Assembly: GCA_008330645.1 (NCBI GenBank)
Contig: VLTN01000042.1
Coordinates: 245,478 to 309,477 of the forward strand
From: Cafeteria roenbergensis
Lineage: Eukaryota; Sar; Bigyra; Bicosoecida; Cafeteriaceae
Direction of reading: 5' to 3'
DNA: 64,000 bases
Shown piece after piece: positions 31,401 through 39,521 of the stretch (position 1 is its first letter; every line of letters begins with the position of its first letter). Made by a program: the position numbers and the translations under genes. The notes beneath the pieces were generated by a model. It was not told the origin of the DNA. It searched no databases and saw nothing but the letters and a program-made list of their open reading frames with translations.

Positions 31401-33904
31401 ACGACGACGGCGATGGTGAGGATGGCGACGGCGGCAGCAAACGAGCAAAGGCCGCGAGGCAGCAGGCCAAAGAGCGGGCACAGGTGGTGCGTCTGGCAGA
31501 GTCCGCGGCCCGGCAACGAGCCCTTATGGAAGGCCTGAAGCCCGCAGACGCGGAGGACCTTGCACGTGCTGCCGGGGAGGCCGCCGGCGTCGAGTTTGAC
31601 CGAACGGCACCGCCGATCGAGGACTCGTCCGACAACGAAGCCAACGCGCCGCAACATGAACTGAATTTCGTTGACCTGAACACGCTTGAGGAGGCTCGAA
31701 ACGCCTACGGGCTCGACGACCGGGACGACATGGCAACTGAGGCCGCAAGCCTGGCTCTGTCGCCCGCGGCTGAGTGGATGCGCAGCCAGGCGACCAAGGC
31801 AGCAGCTTCGGCTGGGGCCGCGTCAAAGGCCGCTGGCGCCACGCGTCCTGGTACCGAAGCGACCGGTGTTTCTGCTGCGGAGGAGGGCGCCGACTACACG
31901 GCTGACCTGGCCACAGAGCAGCGCAACGCGGTGTGGGGATGCGTGCCGTGGCTGCGCGTCAACTTCCGGGCACCGTCACCGCTTGTTTGGCTGGGCCTGC
32001 GCGGCCGGGAAGCCCGGCTCAAAGCCCTGGACATCGATGCCTTGCCCGACGGCGGCCCGGACTACAACCCGCTCGGGCGGCCCGCATCGCAGCGACGAAA
32101 GGCCGCCGTGTTTGCCGGAGATCCGGATAGCCCGTATAGCTCGCCCCCAGGCTCGGCGTCGACGTTTGGGGGGCCGTGGCGCGGGGCAAGGCGCCGGGGC
32201 GGCCACCCAGCTGACGATGCAAGCCGGCGTATGGCTGCCGACGTGGACGAGCTGTTTCGCGAGGGCACTCCCGCAGCCGAGCGGAGCCGCAAGCGCATGG
32301 CCCTGGCAGAAAGCGCGGCGGCAGCGGGCATGCTCGAGGCGACTCCCGCGCCAGAGCCTGACCGGGCGCTGGGTCCGCTCGAGTGCCCGCGCTGCCATGC
32401 GTCCGACCTGGCATTCTCGTCAAACCCCGCTGGCCGAACAGGCGCCTTCCAGCTCATCCAGGACGTCCTCGTTTGCGCGGCCTGCAAACTCCAGCGAACG
32501 AACCCGGTGCATCTGCTGCGGACCGTTCGCATCGCCGACAGCGTCAAGCCTGAGCGCTTGCTCACCCTTGCCAAGTACAACTTGCAAACAGGGTCGAGAG
32601 CGCGGCTGCGGGCGTTCATCGAGGGCCGCACGTTCCAGTTCCAGACCATCCTGCACGAGGCTGCCGGGCTTGACGGAGACCCCGCCGAGCCGCCGGCCGG
32701 CTGGGAAGCAAGCATCTCCGACCTCAGCGAAGAGTACAAGGTCATTATCGAGTCCCACGTCGACGCCTACAGCAAGGCCATCGCGCCGTTGGTGGCCCGT
32801 GGACCTGCCGTGCTGGCGCAGGAGCACGCCGACGAACTCGCGGGTGACTTGCGAGAGTACGGAAAGTCTCTCTTCCCCATGCACGAGCGGGACTACTTTG
32901 CCTGGACGCGTGTGGTGATGCGCCAGCGAGCTGCCGAGTGCGTGAATCGCATGCTGGACGAGAGCCGGACGCTCTACCTCGAGGCCTACCTGCCGCTGGA
33001 ATGGGAAGGGTTTGCAAGCGCCCTCCACCGGCTCCGGTCAGAGACATGGGCGTCTCTGTTGGCCGGACTGGGGAAGTGGTCGATTCAGGACGGCGACAAG
33101 CTTGCGCTCAAGGCAACGATGGAGGCAGCGCACGACCGGCTCGTTGCCTTTTTCGAAACGGTGGGCAGGCACGTCCGTGTGCAGAGCATGCGGTGCGGAG
33201 ACTCGACGAGCGTGATGCTGAGCCAGGACGGCGAGGCGTGGCTGTTCGGCGGCGAGCGCGGAGCGGACGTGTCGGCGCCTCGCGTCGTGTTTCTTGCGCG
33301 GCCCAAGCGCGTCGGCGGAACCGCCGAGCGGACGCTCGAGCCCCGGTCCGTCGCGGCACTGTACGGGTGTGAGAGACGCACCTCGCGGGTGCCTGGGGAG
33401 GGCCCGGTCATGGTCTCCGGGCACGTGGTTGTTCCTGTCGAGGCAGGCGGCGTGGCCATCTGGGACGGCGTCCACGCTCCGTCCGACGCCACGTTTGCGG
33501 CGATTTCGCTCAGCTTCGATGGGCCAGCGGCGGCTTTAGGGGCCCCAGCGCCCGTTGCGGCGCTGGAGCTTCGCGTCGGCGATCGCACGGGGCCGATGCT
33601 GGCGCGCGTGTTGCTAAAGCGAGCGACAGTCGACGCAGCGAGGCAGGGAGCAGGCGGCGAGGCCCTCGAGGGGCCGGCTGATGGGCCACGGTCTGCAGAA
33701 GGCCAGGCATCCCCAGGCGGCTTCGCGCCCTCGTCGGGAGCCGCTGCGCAGACCGGCTTCCTCGAGCCAGCGACAGCTTTTGAGACGCTGACTGCCCTCC
33801 TGGATGCCAAGGTTTTAGCGGAGTGGGAGGGCGCGTCGTCGCTGGTGCTCGTGGCCTCAGAGGGGGCCCAGGGTGCACGTGTGGCCCGCGTGGAGCTGTG
33901 CTGA
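28469..33904 (+). CDS. RCC1-repeat / EF-hand / zinc-ribbon multidomain protein
   Basis: A single exon of 1,811 residues from ATG 28469 (good context CCAGCATGG). Order: Ser-rich head; RCC1-type propeller at about 110-470 (AAGVAHALLLDQSGGLWGIG, AAGGWHSLAIDALGVAFVWG, ACGYGHTVLVSEVGTLWTCG, AAGATHTVVATETGRVFACG); an EF-hand pair at about 592-664 with loops DADGSGAIDAAE and DDSGDGELQLDE; a leucine-rich segment near 890-940 (LVLDVTRN-type, seen as QELDVTRNSITDAGAAVLI); an Asp-rich tract at about 969-989; a CxxC...CxxC zinc ribbon at about 1305-1347 (CPRCHASD, CAACKLQR); a helical region; and a final RCC1-like element (RCGDSTSVMLSQDGEAWLFG) near 1570. The calcium-binding residues look complete, so a Ca2+-sensitive scaffold or exchange factor is a reasonable guess. 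I know no family with this exact order. Confidence 0.75.
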   Translation: MAAVSQSGRSPSGTVALGRSFGRSRRSQSPSPTSSRFPGTPGTMASGRVGKSQRGSPMSASTQGKQIAASEAAAKQASERVQRGLEAEATRAELLPWSFPRHQAEARRGLLEPVRVQSIAAGVAHALLLDQSGGLWGIGRAHEGQLGCGDLVGGYQSKAVPVQALRGRRVVTVAAGGWHSLAIDALGVAFVWGDNRSGQCGAGRGKPSVRLPAELRASAAKGGAAASGACGLLHTVVVRAADRAGWVAGSNRFGQCGTAIAGAGEDDEDGGEPDSTTVDAAGVSNDSGATAAGLSRGGLPAGGPAGGAGAWQDDATAIWAFRLNKRLCRAEAVSVACGYGHTVLVSEVGTLWTCGRGDGFQLGHGVSRSDAKPARVRDLADEWVVSAAAGATHTVVATETGRVFACGTGTSGQLGLGKGVTTAQRFTEVTGMPPAERVSAGPEHTMAVSKTTMHLFVWGEQSAFRLGEPGEFKGKAPTMTILGTVAAEHVLEAKRKADDEASRPGGASVGSPVAGHRQRNTTLSGVVSARGPLWEPVGSTAMKRASDSRIQSAFPFADWEGPPFPGAALGEADEVKAAIRELAGLPKEVVGKLSDAEILEMKRGFDQVDADGSGAIDAAELHSALLGVGESTVKHDDVEAIIIRFDDSGDGELQLDEFVQLVMAVRGGDQSIGIGASLAVMLASGNEISAAANAKLQARLQALEPANVRLEGRRVFQEHAGTRRAQDPYTGLTPTQLGEAMRAMGLAPPPPRALTTLARELASGPAGTPALAASRGSGSRASTGLPLARSLPGSAGQEPLAVVSEAAWLSYVSAAHPLANPEATDTERALARVRWHPRPRVDLVRIRRFVQAFETAASEEEVALPTSLTKRLAEIAGQEGRVGALAREGVLSFRSCGLRDTHLSVLCEALRRVPVAQELDVTRNSITDAGAAVLISQLDEQLTLAASGQGAGGAGRVVERGTEFLEGFAGGDDDDDDHDDGDGEDGDGGSKRAKAARQQAKERAQVVRLAESAARQRALMEGLKPADAEDLARAAGEAAGVEFDRTAPPIEDSSDNEANAPQHELNFVDLNTLEEARNAYGLDDRDDMATEAASLALSPAAEWMRSQATKAAASAGAASKAAGATRPGTEATGVSAAEEGADYTADLATEQRNAVWGCVPWLRVNFRAPSPLVWLGLRGREARLKALDIDALPDGGPDYNPLGRPASQRRKAAVFAGDPDSPYSSPPGSASTFGGPWRGARRRGGHPADDASRRMAADVDELFREGTPAAERSRKRMALAESAAAAGMLEATPAPEPDRALGPLECPRCHASDLAFSSNPAGRTGAFQLIQDVLVCAACKLQRTNPVHLLRTVRIADSVKPERLLTLAKYNLQTGSRARLRAFIEGRTFQFQTILHEAAGLDGDPAEPPAGWEASISDLSEEYKVIIESHVDAYSKAIAPLVARGPAVLAQEHADELAGDLREYGKSLFPMHERDYFAWTRVVMRQRAAECVNRMLDESRTLYLEAYLPLEWEGFASALHRLRSETWASLLAGLGKWSIQDGDKLALKATMEAAHDRLVAFFETVGRHVRVQSMRCGDSTSVMLSQDGEAWLFGGERGADVSAPRVVFLARPKRVGGTAERTLEPRSVAALYGCERRTSRVPGEGPVMVSGHVVVPVEAGGVAIWDGVHAPSDATFAAISLSFDGPAAALGAPAPVAALELRVGDRTGPMLARVLLKRATVDAARQGAGGEALEGPADGPRSAEGQASPGGFAPSSGAAAQTGFLEPATAFETLTALLDAKVLAEWEGASSLVLVASEGAQGARVARVELC

Positions 33905-34120
33905 CGTCGGCTGTCGTCTGAGTTTGGGCTGGGAGGCGGCGCGAGGCGCGCGGGCAGACGCGGCGGCTCACGAGGCACGAAGCAGGGAGACACCACACAC
34001 TCGCTCGCACCACGGCCCAGGAGCTTCCGCAGCGCCGGGCGCCACGCGGCCCTCCATGCATAGTGAACTGGGGGAGGGGCTTGCGCTCGAGCCAGGGGCT
34101 CGGGCTCGTTGCCAAGAGCT

Positions 34121-34575
34121 TCACGCGTCCGCTTCCACCCGGGGCGCGTCAGCAAGCTGCCCCTCCAAGATGCCATCGTCGTTGGCAAGCACAATGTCCT
34201 CGCCGTCGCCGACAAACTTTGTCTCGCCCTTGGCTTGAACGAACACCTGAGGGTAAACCGCGCGCTTGCCGCTGATCGCCCAGAACTCCGATCGCTGCGT
34301 CTTGTTCTCCGCGTTGGCGCCGTCCACGTCGGCCGTCTTGACCTTGAGAGCGGCCAAGATGCCACGGACCTGCGATTGCGGCGGCCATTCCGAGGGCGGC
34401 GGGGTGCGGCGGGGCGCTGGGCTGAGCCGGGGAGCGCGAGTTGCATCAGAGGTCGGCTCGCCTGCTGCGCGCGCTCGTGGCTCACACGAGACTGCATCGA
34501 CTCGACCGAAGCGTTGGTGGGGGTGGAAGAGTACAGGAACCAGCACACGGCTGGGGAGTCGTCGGCCGCGGCCAT
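34121..34575 (-). CDS. SH3BGR/glutaredoxin-like small protein
   Basis: Two exons, 34486-34575 and 34121-34369 (donor GTGAGC, acceptor CAG, phase 0), 112 residues. It has a thioredoxin-like fold by pattern: strand VCWFLYSSTPTNAS, helix RGILAALKVKTADVDGANAE, then YPQVFVQAKGETKFVGDGED ending in short helices. This follows the SH3BGRL layout (VIRVYIASSSGS ... helix ... PQIF ... G). There is no CxxC redox motif, as in SH3BGR proteins, so enzyme activity is unlikely. It lies tail-to-tail with the RCC1 gene and head-to-head with the next SH3BGR-like gene. Confidence 0.7.
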
Positions 34576-34792
34576 CGTCCCTCGCACTCGGCAGGCAGTG
34601 GGGAGCGGGCGGGCGGGTGCGGGGCGCGGGGGGCAGGCCGGATGACATGCGGGGGAAAAAAACTGCTTGCGACTCTGCCCGCGCGGCCCTGCGGATGCAC
34701 ACGAGCGCCGGGGCAAAGCCCCGTGACGTCGAAACGGGGCCCTCCCTGCCCTCTGACGCTCCCAGCATTGCCCTGCGTGGGCGACTGCGGCC

Positions 34793-36816
34793 ATGGCCAC
34801 GCACAGGGTGGGCTCGGCTGTGACGCGTGGCCAGCATCCGCGTTTTGCGCACTGCCATCGCCACCAGCGCCCGCTCCAGCCGCTCCGCTGCGGCGAAGCT
34901 CGAACGCGGTCCTTGCGCGCGTGGCGCACTTGCTTCTGCCGCGCGGGGACTCGCTCCGACTGGCCGTGGTGCCTGTGCCGCCGCCGTTGCTGCCACTTGG
35001 CCGCGGCGTCTTGCATTGCGAGTTCTTTTCGCGGCCCCTCCTCCCCCCAAAAAGCACCACCGCGCCCCCTTCTCGACGATGCGCTTGGATTTTGCCTGCA
35101 GATCCTCTACCTGCACGCGGAGATGACAAGCAGCGCCGAGTTCCGCGCCCACATGGGCTCCATGGAGACGCTTTTGCTGGCACGGGGCTTGGACCCCATC
35201 ACCGTGCGCGTCGACGGGTCAGACCCCGCGAACCTGCCCATCAGGAAAGCGTGAGCCGTGCTGCTGTGTGCGTCCCCATCGTGTGGGGTGTTGGCGCGCG
35301 CGTCTCAGGGCACAGGGTCGTGCGCCGCCGCAATCGCCCCCGTTTGCTCGTGGTGTCGTTCCGCTCCCGGGACCGGGAGCTGCTGGCGACAAGCAACGGG
35401 GGGGGGGATGGGGGGGCGTCCTGCCTCCCTCCCGTTCCCTCGGATCCGCTGCCGGCAGGGCTGCACCGGCCGCCGCTGCCGCCACCCGTTGCGCCGCCGC
35501 TGGCTGCACCGGCCGCCGCTGCCGCCACCCGTTGCGCCGCCGCTGGCTGCACCGGCCGCCGCTGCCGCCACCCGTTGCGCCGCCGCTGGCTGCACCGGCC
35601 GCCGCTGCCGCCACCCGTTGCGCCGCCGCTGGCTGCACCGGCCGCCGCTGCCGCCACCCGTTGCGCCGCCGCTGGCTGCACCGGCCGCCGCTGCCGCCAC
35701 CCGTTGCGCCGCCGCTGGCTGCACCGGCCGCCGCTGCCGCCACCCGTTGCGCCGCCGCTGGCTGCACCGGCCGCCGCTGCCGCCACCCGTTGCGCCGCCG
35801 CTGGCTGCACCGGCCGCCGCTGCCGCCACCCGTTGCGCCGCCGCTGGCTGCACCGGCCGCCGCTGCCGCCACCCGTTGCGCCGCCGCTGGCTGCACCGGC
35901 CGCCGCTGCCGCCACCCGTTGCGCCGCCGCTGGCTGCACCGGCCGCCGCTGCCGCCACCCGTTGCGCCGCCGCTGGCTGCACCGGCCGCCGCTGCCGCCA
36001 CCCGTTGCGCCGCCGCTGGCTGCACCGGCCGCCGCTGCCGCCACCCGTTGCGCCGCCGCTGGCTGCACCGGCCGCCGCTGCCGCCACCCGTTGCGCCGCC
36101 GGCAGCGCTGCTCCCGCCCGTCGCCGATGCTTCGCAGGATGTTCCAGTGCTCGCGGCGGCGCGGCCTCTACCCGCAGCTGTTCCTGCAGCCGCTCTCTGA
36201 GCCGGAGGGAAGCCCCAACGGCCTGGTGTTCGTCGGCGGCTGGGACGAAATTCGCCGCTACAACGACAACGAGGACGACTTGGGGAGTCTCTCGGCCAAA
36301 CTTAGGCCCGCGCTGGGGGACCGGGACATGGGTTGGGAAGGGTCGCCGGCGGCAGGAGCCACGGCGAAGAGCGGCTCTGCGGGGGAGGGCGGACCGGGCG
36401 AGGCGGCCGGTGAGGCCGGCGCGTCGCCGCAGCCAGCGCAGCCTGCGGTGATGGCGCAGGAGTCAAGCGTGTCTGCCACCGGCGGAGTTGCCGTCGACCA
36501 GTTTGAGGCGGAGGACGACGGCGAGGGCGGCTTTGGCGCTGACTACGACGCTGGCGCTGGCGCTGGCGCTGGCGCTGTTTGGCCGGGCGGCGAGGCGCCC
36601 GCCGCGGACTCCGCAGACGCCTGGGAAGCGGTGCTGACAGATCAGGGTGAGGAGTTTTACCACAACGTGGTGAGCGGCGAGGTTTCCTGGACCAAGCCGG
36701 CGGCGCTCGGCGGCTGCGACTGGCAGCGGTTTCTGACCGACGACGGCCGGCCGTACTTCTACAACAGAGTCTCGAACGAGACGGTGTGGGAGCGGCCCGA
36801 GGGCGTGGATGTGTGA
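34793..36816 (+). CDS. SH3BGR-like protein with two WW domains
   Basis: Firm exons are 35102-35250 and 36138-36816, phase 2 across an 887-bp intron filled by a 43-bp repeat. The first part is a thioredoxin-like half: ILYLHAEMTSSAEFRAHMGS, METLLLARGLDPITVRVDG; after the intron come GLYPQLFLQP and FVGGWDEIRRYNDNEDDLG. Then an acidic/Ala-Gly linker and two WW domains, WEAVLTDQGEEFYHNVVSGE with a W..P end, and WQRFLTDDGRPYFYNRVSNE ending VWERPEGVDV. WW domains bind Pro-rich ligands, so an adaptor role is likely. The first exon is uncertain; ATG 34793 (MATHR followed by GTGGGC) fits phase 0 and would give a very short exon. No CxxC is seen. Confidence 0.7.
35461..36101 (+). repeat. 43-bp minisatellite, 15 copies, intronic
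   Basis: Fifteen nearly perfect head-to-tail copies of a 43-bp unit beginning CTGCACCGGCCGCCGCTGCC; copy starts run from 35461 to 36063 at exact 43-bp steps, the last copy slightly short. It sits between the 35251 donor and the 36137 acceptor of the SH3BGR-WW gene. Because 43 is not a multiple of three, each frame cycles through the same 43-residue peptide, and long open frames appear on both strands without implying coding. Confidence 0.97.
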
Positions 36817-36925
36817 GCGGCGGGGCGTCTGGGGTCGAAATCGTCGCGAGCGCCGCTGCGCTCGACGCTCGGCAGAGCCACCGCCAAAACGCTCCGCGAC
36901 ACTCTGTGGCCCCGCACTCGACCAG

Positions 36926-38113
36926 ATGGCTGCAGCATCCACGTGGGGCCTGTCCTGGCTCACAGGCGCCGCAGCCGAGGAGCCTGTTCCCGAGCCGCTC
37001 GAGTTTGCCACGCACTGGGTGAGGCAGCGGGCGCTAGGGCCGTGCCGCAGCGGCGCGGGGTGCCAGGGCTTCCATTGCAGCAGGCCGCGTTCGCGCCGCG
37101 CAGCCAGGGCCTCCCCTCCCGCCCTGCTTGCGACTCCGCGCAGCTGGTACTGCTCACGACTGCCTCTGATGGCGTGGACGCGAAGATCAAGTTCCAACAG
37201 AAGGAGGTGCGCCGAGTTCTCGCCACCACGCTCATTCGGGACGCGCCCGGCCGACCCTCCGTCTTGCAAGCTTGCACCGTCGAGGTGGACGCCTCTTCCC
37301 CAGAAACGCACGAGCAGGTAGCGTTGTGAGCATGGCCTGTGTTGCGGCTGCGTGCTCTCGCCCGCGGAAGCTCGGTCCCGTTGCTGTTGCCGGGCGGCGC
37401 TCGCGTCTCCGCAACCGCCCCGCCCGCCGTCCCCCCCCTGCCGACCCCACCACGCTGGCCGGTCTGTCTGCGCGATCCGCAGTTTGCGCGGCCTGTGCGG
37501 CGAGGGTGTGTCCTTCCCGCAGCTCTTTCTCGTGCCGCGCACGGCCGAGGCGGCGGAGACCTCGCTCAAGCTGGCAAAGCTTGCAGCTGAGGAGAGCGGC
37601 GATTCGGTCGCGAGCTGCTTCCGCCCGGTGGCAATCACCAACCTGGAGCAGGCCGTGCCGCTCTTCCCCGCAGGCAGCGGGTCCCACATGGAGCAGTTTA
37701 TGGCGCTCGCGGAGGAGGACGGGGCGCGGCAGGGGTTGAAGGAGCTGTTGTCGCCCGCCACCGGCGCGGCGACTCCCAACGTTTGGACATCTCGTGTCGA
37801 GGATGGCAAGGTTTGGCACGTGAACACGGCCCTGTTCATCCCGCCGGGAAGCAGCAGCACTCGCGCCGAGCCGACCTGCACGGTCTCCGGCGGCCGCATC
37901 GACCCCAGGCTTGGCACCAAGAACCGGCGCCTCACAGCGCCGCCGCATGTTGAGGGGAGTCTCTGGGCGCGGGTGGCGCTGGACGACGGGGAGGTCATTT
38001 GGGAGAACCGGCGAACCAGAGAGACGCTGGCTGACGCGGCCATGACCGACGCGCTCAAGGCGCTGCGCATCGACGCAGTGGCGCCCGCGCCGTCCAGCTG
38101 CGCCGTGATGTAG
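36926..38113 (+). CDS. SH3BGR-like protein with WW-like segment and CaaX tail
   Basis: Three exons, 36926-37018, 37144-37325 and 37483-38113; donors GTGAGG and GTGAGC, acceptors CAG, phases 0 and 2, 301 residues. The thioredoxin-like half: LVLLTTASDGVDAKIKFQQK, VRRVLATTLI, LQACTVEVDA, then GVSFPQLFLVPRTAEAAE, in the same position as PQLF/PQVF in its two neighbours. Near the C-terminus, LWARVALDDGEVIWENRRTR is WW-like but lacks a clear second Trp-Pro. The protein ends SSCAVM: Cys-Ala-Val-Met is a classical CaaX box, so farnesylation and membrane anchoring are predicted. An earlier donor (GTAGCG at 37318) would break the phase, which is why I use the one at 37326. Confidence 0.68.
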
Positions 38114-38459
38114 AGAGCGCGGTCGGTGGCTGCCGCCGCGAGCGCAAGACGCCGCGGTGGCGCGCAGCTGGGCGCGCAGCTTGTCGCGCAGCGGCAGAAA
38201 ACTCGTTCACTGCTTGCGTGCGCGGGCCGGCCCTGGCAGCCTGCGGCCAACAGGCGCGGCCCGCTGCGTCGGCGAACAGGGGTAAACTGAACAACAAGCC
38301 CTGCCGCACACACGCCACACGCACGCGCCTGCAGAGCCGGCGTTCCACACCCCGTCTCCGGCCGCAAGCCACGACCCCGGGGCCCCTCGAGCCCCGGGGA
38401 ACCGATCCCTGAGGCGCGGCCGCCCGTCGCCCGCGGTTTGCGGCGCGAGTGAGAGCGGC
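38114..38459. other. Intergenic region before the SNM1-like gene
   Basis: About 345 bp of GC-rich DNA between two same-strand genes. No coding or RNA signal found. Confidence 0.4.
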
Positions 38460-39478
38460 ATGGCAACTCAGACTCGGAACGTCAAGTGGGTCAGAGGGCT
38501 GCCCGCCCTGATCAATGTGGACGGCTTCCGCTTCGCAAGGCGCTGGCCATTGGCACGGCACGCACGGGCTCGGGAGCTGCGGGCGCAGCTCGTGGAGAGG
38601 CTAGGCGTGCCCGCGAGCGGCCCTGCTTGCGAGCCGCCGGGTCCGGTGTTCGTGCTCACGCACAGCCACAGCGACCACACGGACGGGCTGACCAGCGACT
38701 TTCGGCACAGGATCCATGCCACGCCTGTAACGGCTGCGCTGGTCAACGAGCAGCTGGGCGTGCCGCTCGACCAGTTCGTGACCGTGGCGGTCAGCAAGCC
38801 GGGCAGAGTTCGCCCGGTGCAAGTGTGCAGCGGCGTGGAAATGATCATGCTGGACGCGCACCACTGCCCGGGAGCGGGCATGCCCGTGTTCCTGTGCAGG
38901 GAGCTGCGCGCATGCGTTTTCCACTGCGGGGACATGCGCGCCAGCGCCCGGGCTGTGGCCGAGTGGCGGCACGTGCTGTTCGAGTGGGGCCCCGTGGACA
39001 CGGGTCTGACCGGCCCCGGACCGGTGCGTCCCCCGCTCTGCCGGGTGTCGCTCGTCTACCTGGACTCAACGTACCTCACGCCGCGCGTGGGGGGCAGCGC
39101 GCACCAGTGGGACTTCCCCCCGAGGGCGGCGGTGCTGGCGGCGCTCAGCGGCGTCGCCAGGCGCGAAATGGCGCAGTGGCGGCGAAGCAGCGGCAGTGGC
39201 AGTGGGCGCAAGCAGCGGCAGTGGCGGCGGCAGCAGTGGCAGCAGTGGCAGTGGCGGCAGCGGCAGCAGCAGTGGCAGCGGCAGCAGCAGTGGCGGCGGC
39301 AGCGGCAGTTGCAGCGGCGGCAGTTGCAGCGGCGGCAGTTGCAGCGGCGGCAGTGGCGTGTCCACTGGCGGCAGCTCTGCCAACCAGCACGCCACGCATG
39401 CCGCCAGCGCTGGGTGCGGGCCACCCGCGGCGGTGGCATCGGCCTGTGACCCGAGCCAGCCAGCCGCTAGCAGCAGCG

Positions 39479-39521
<43 letters not shown>

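Noticed and set aside
35219-36087. Three long minus-strand frames over the 43-bp repeat
   Set aside because: They are the same 43-residue peptide in three registers, a by-product of a stop-free repeat with a unit not divisible by three.
35461-36101. CRISPR-like appearance of the 43-bp repeat
   Set aside because: The repeats abut directly with no unique spacers, lie in an intron of a eukaryotic gene, and have no associated genes.
34441-36816. A single 791-residue frame reading through the 43-bp repeat
   Set aside because: It depends on reading the minisatellite as protein. The conserved thioredoxin-like halves instead join through a GTGAGC donor and CAG acceptor that remove the repeat.
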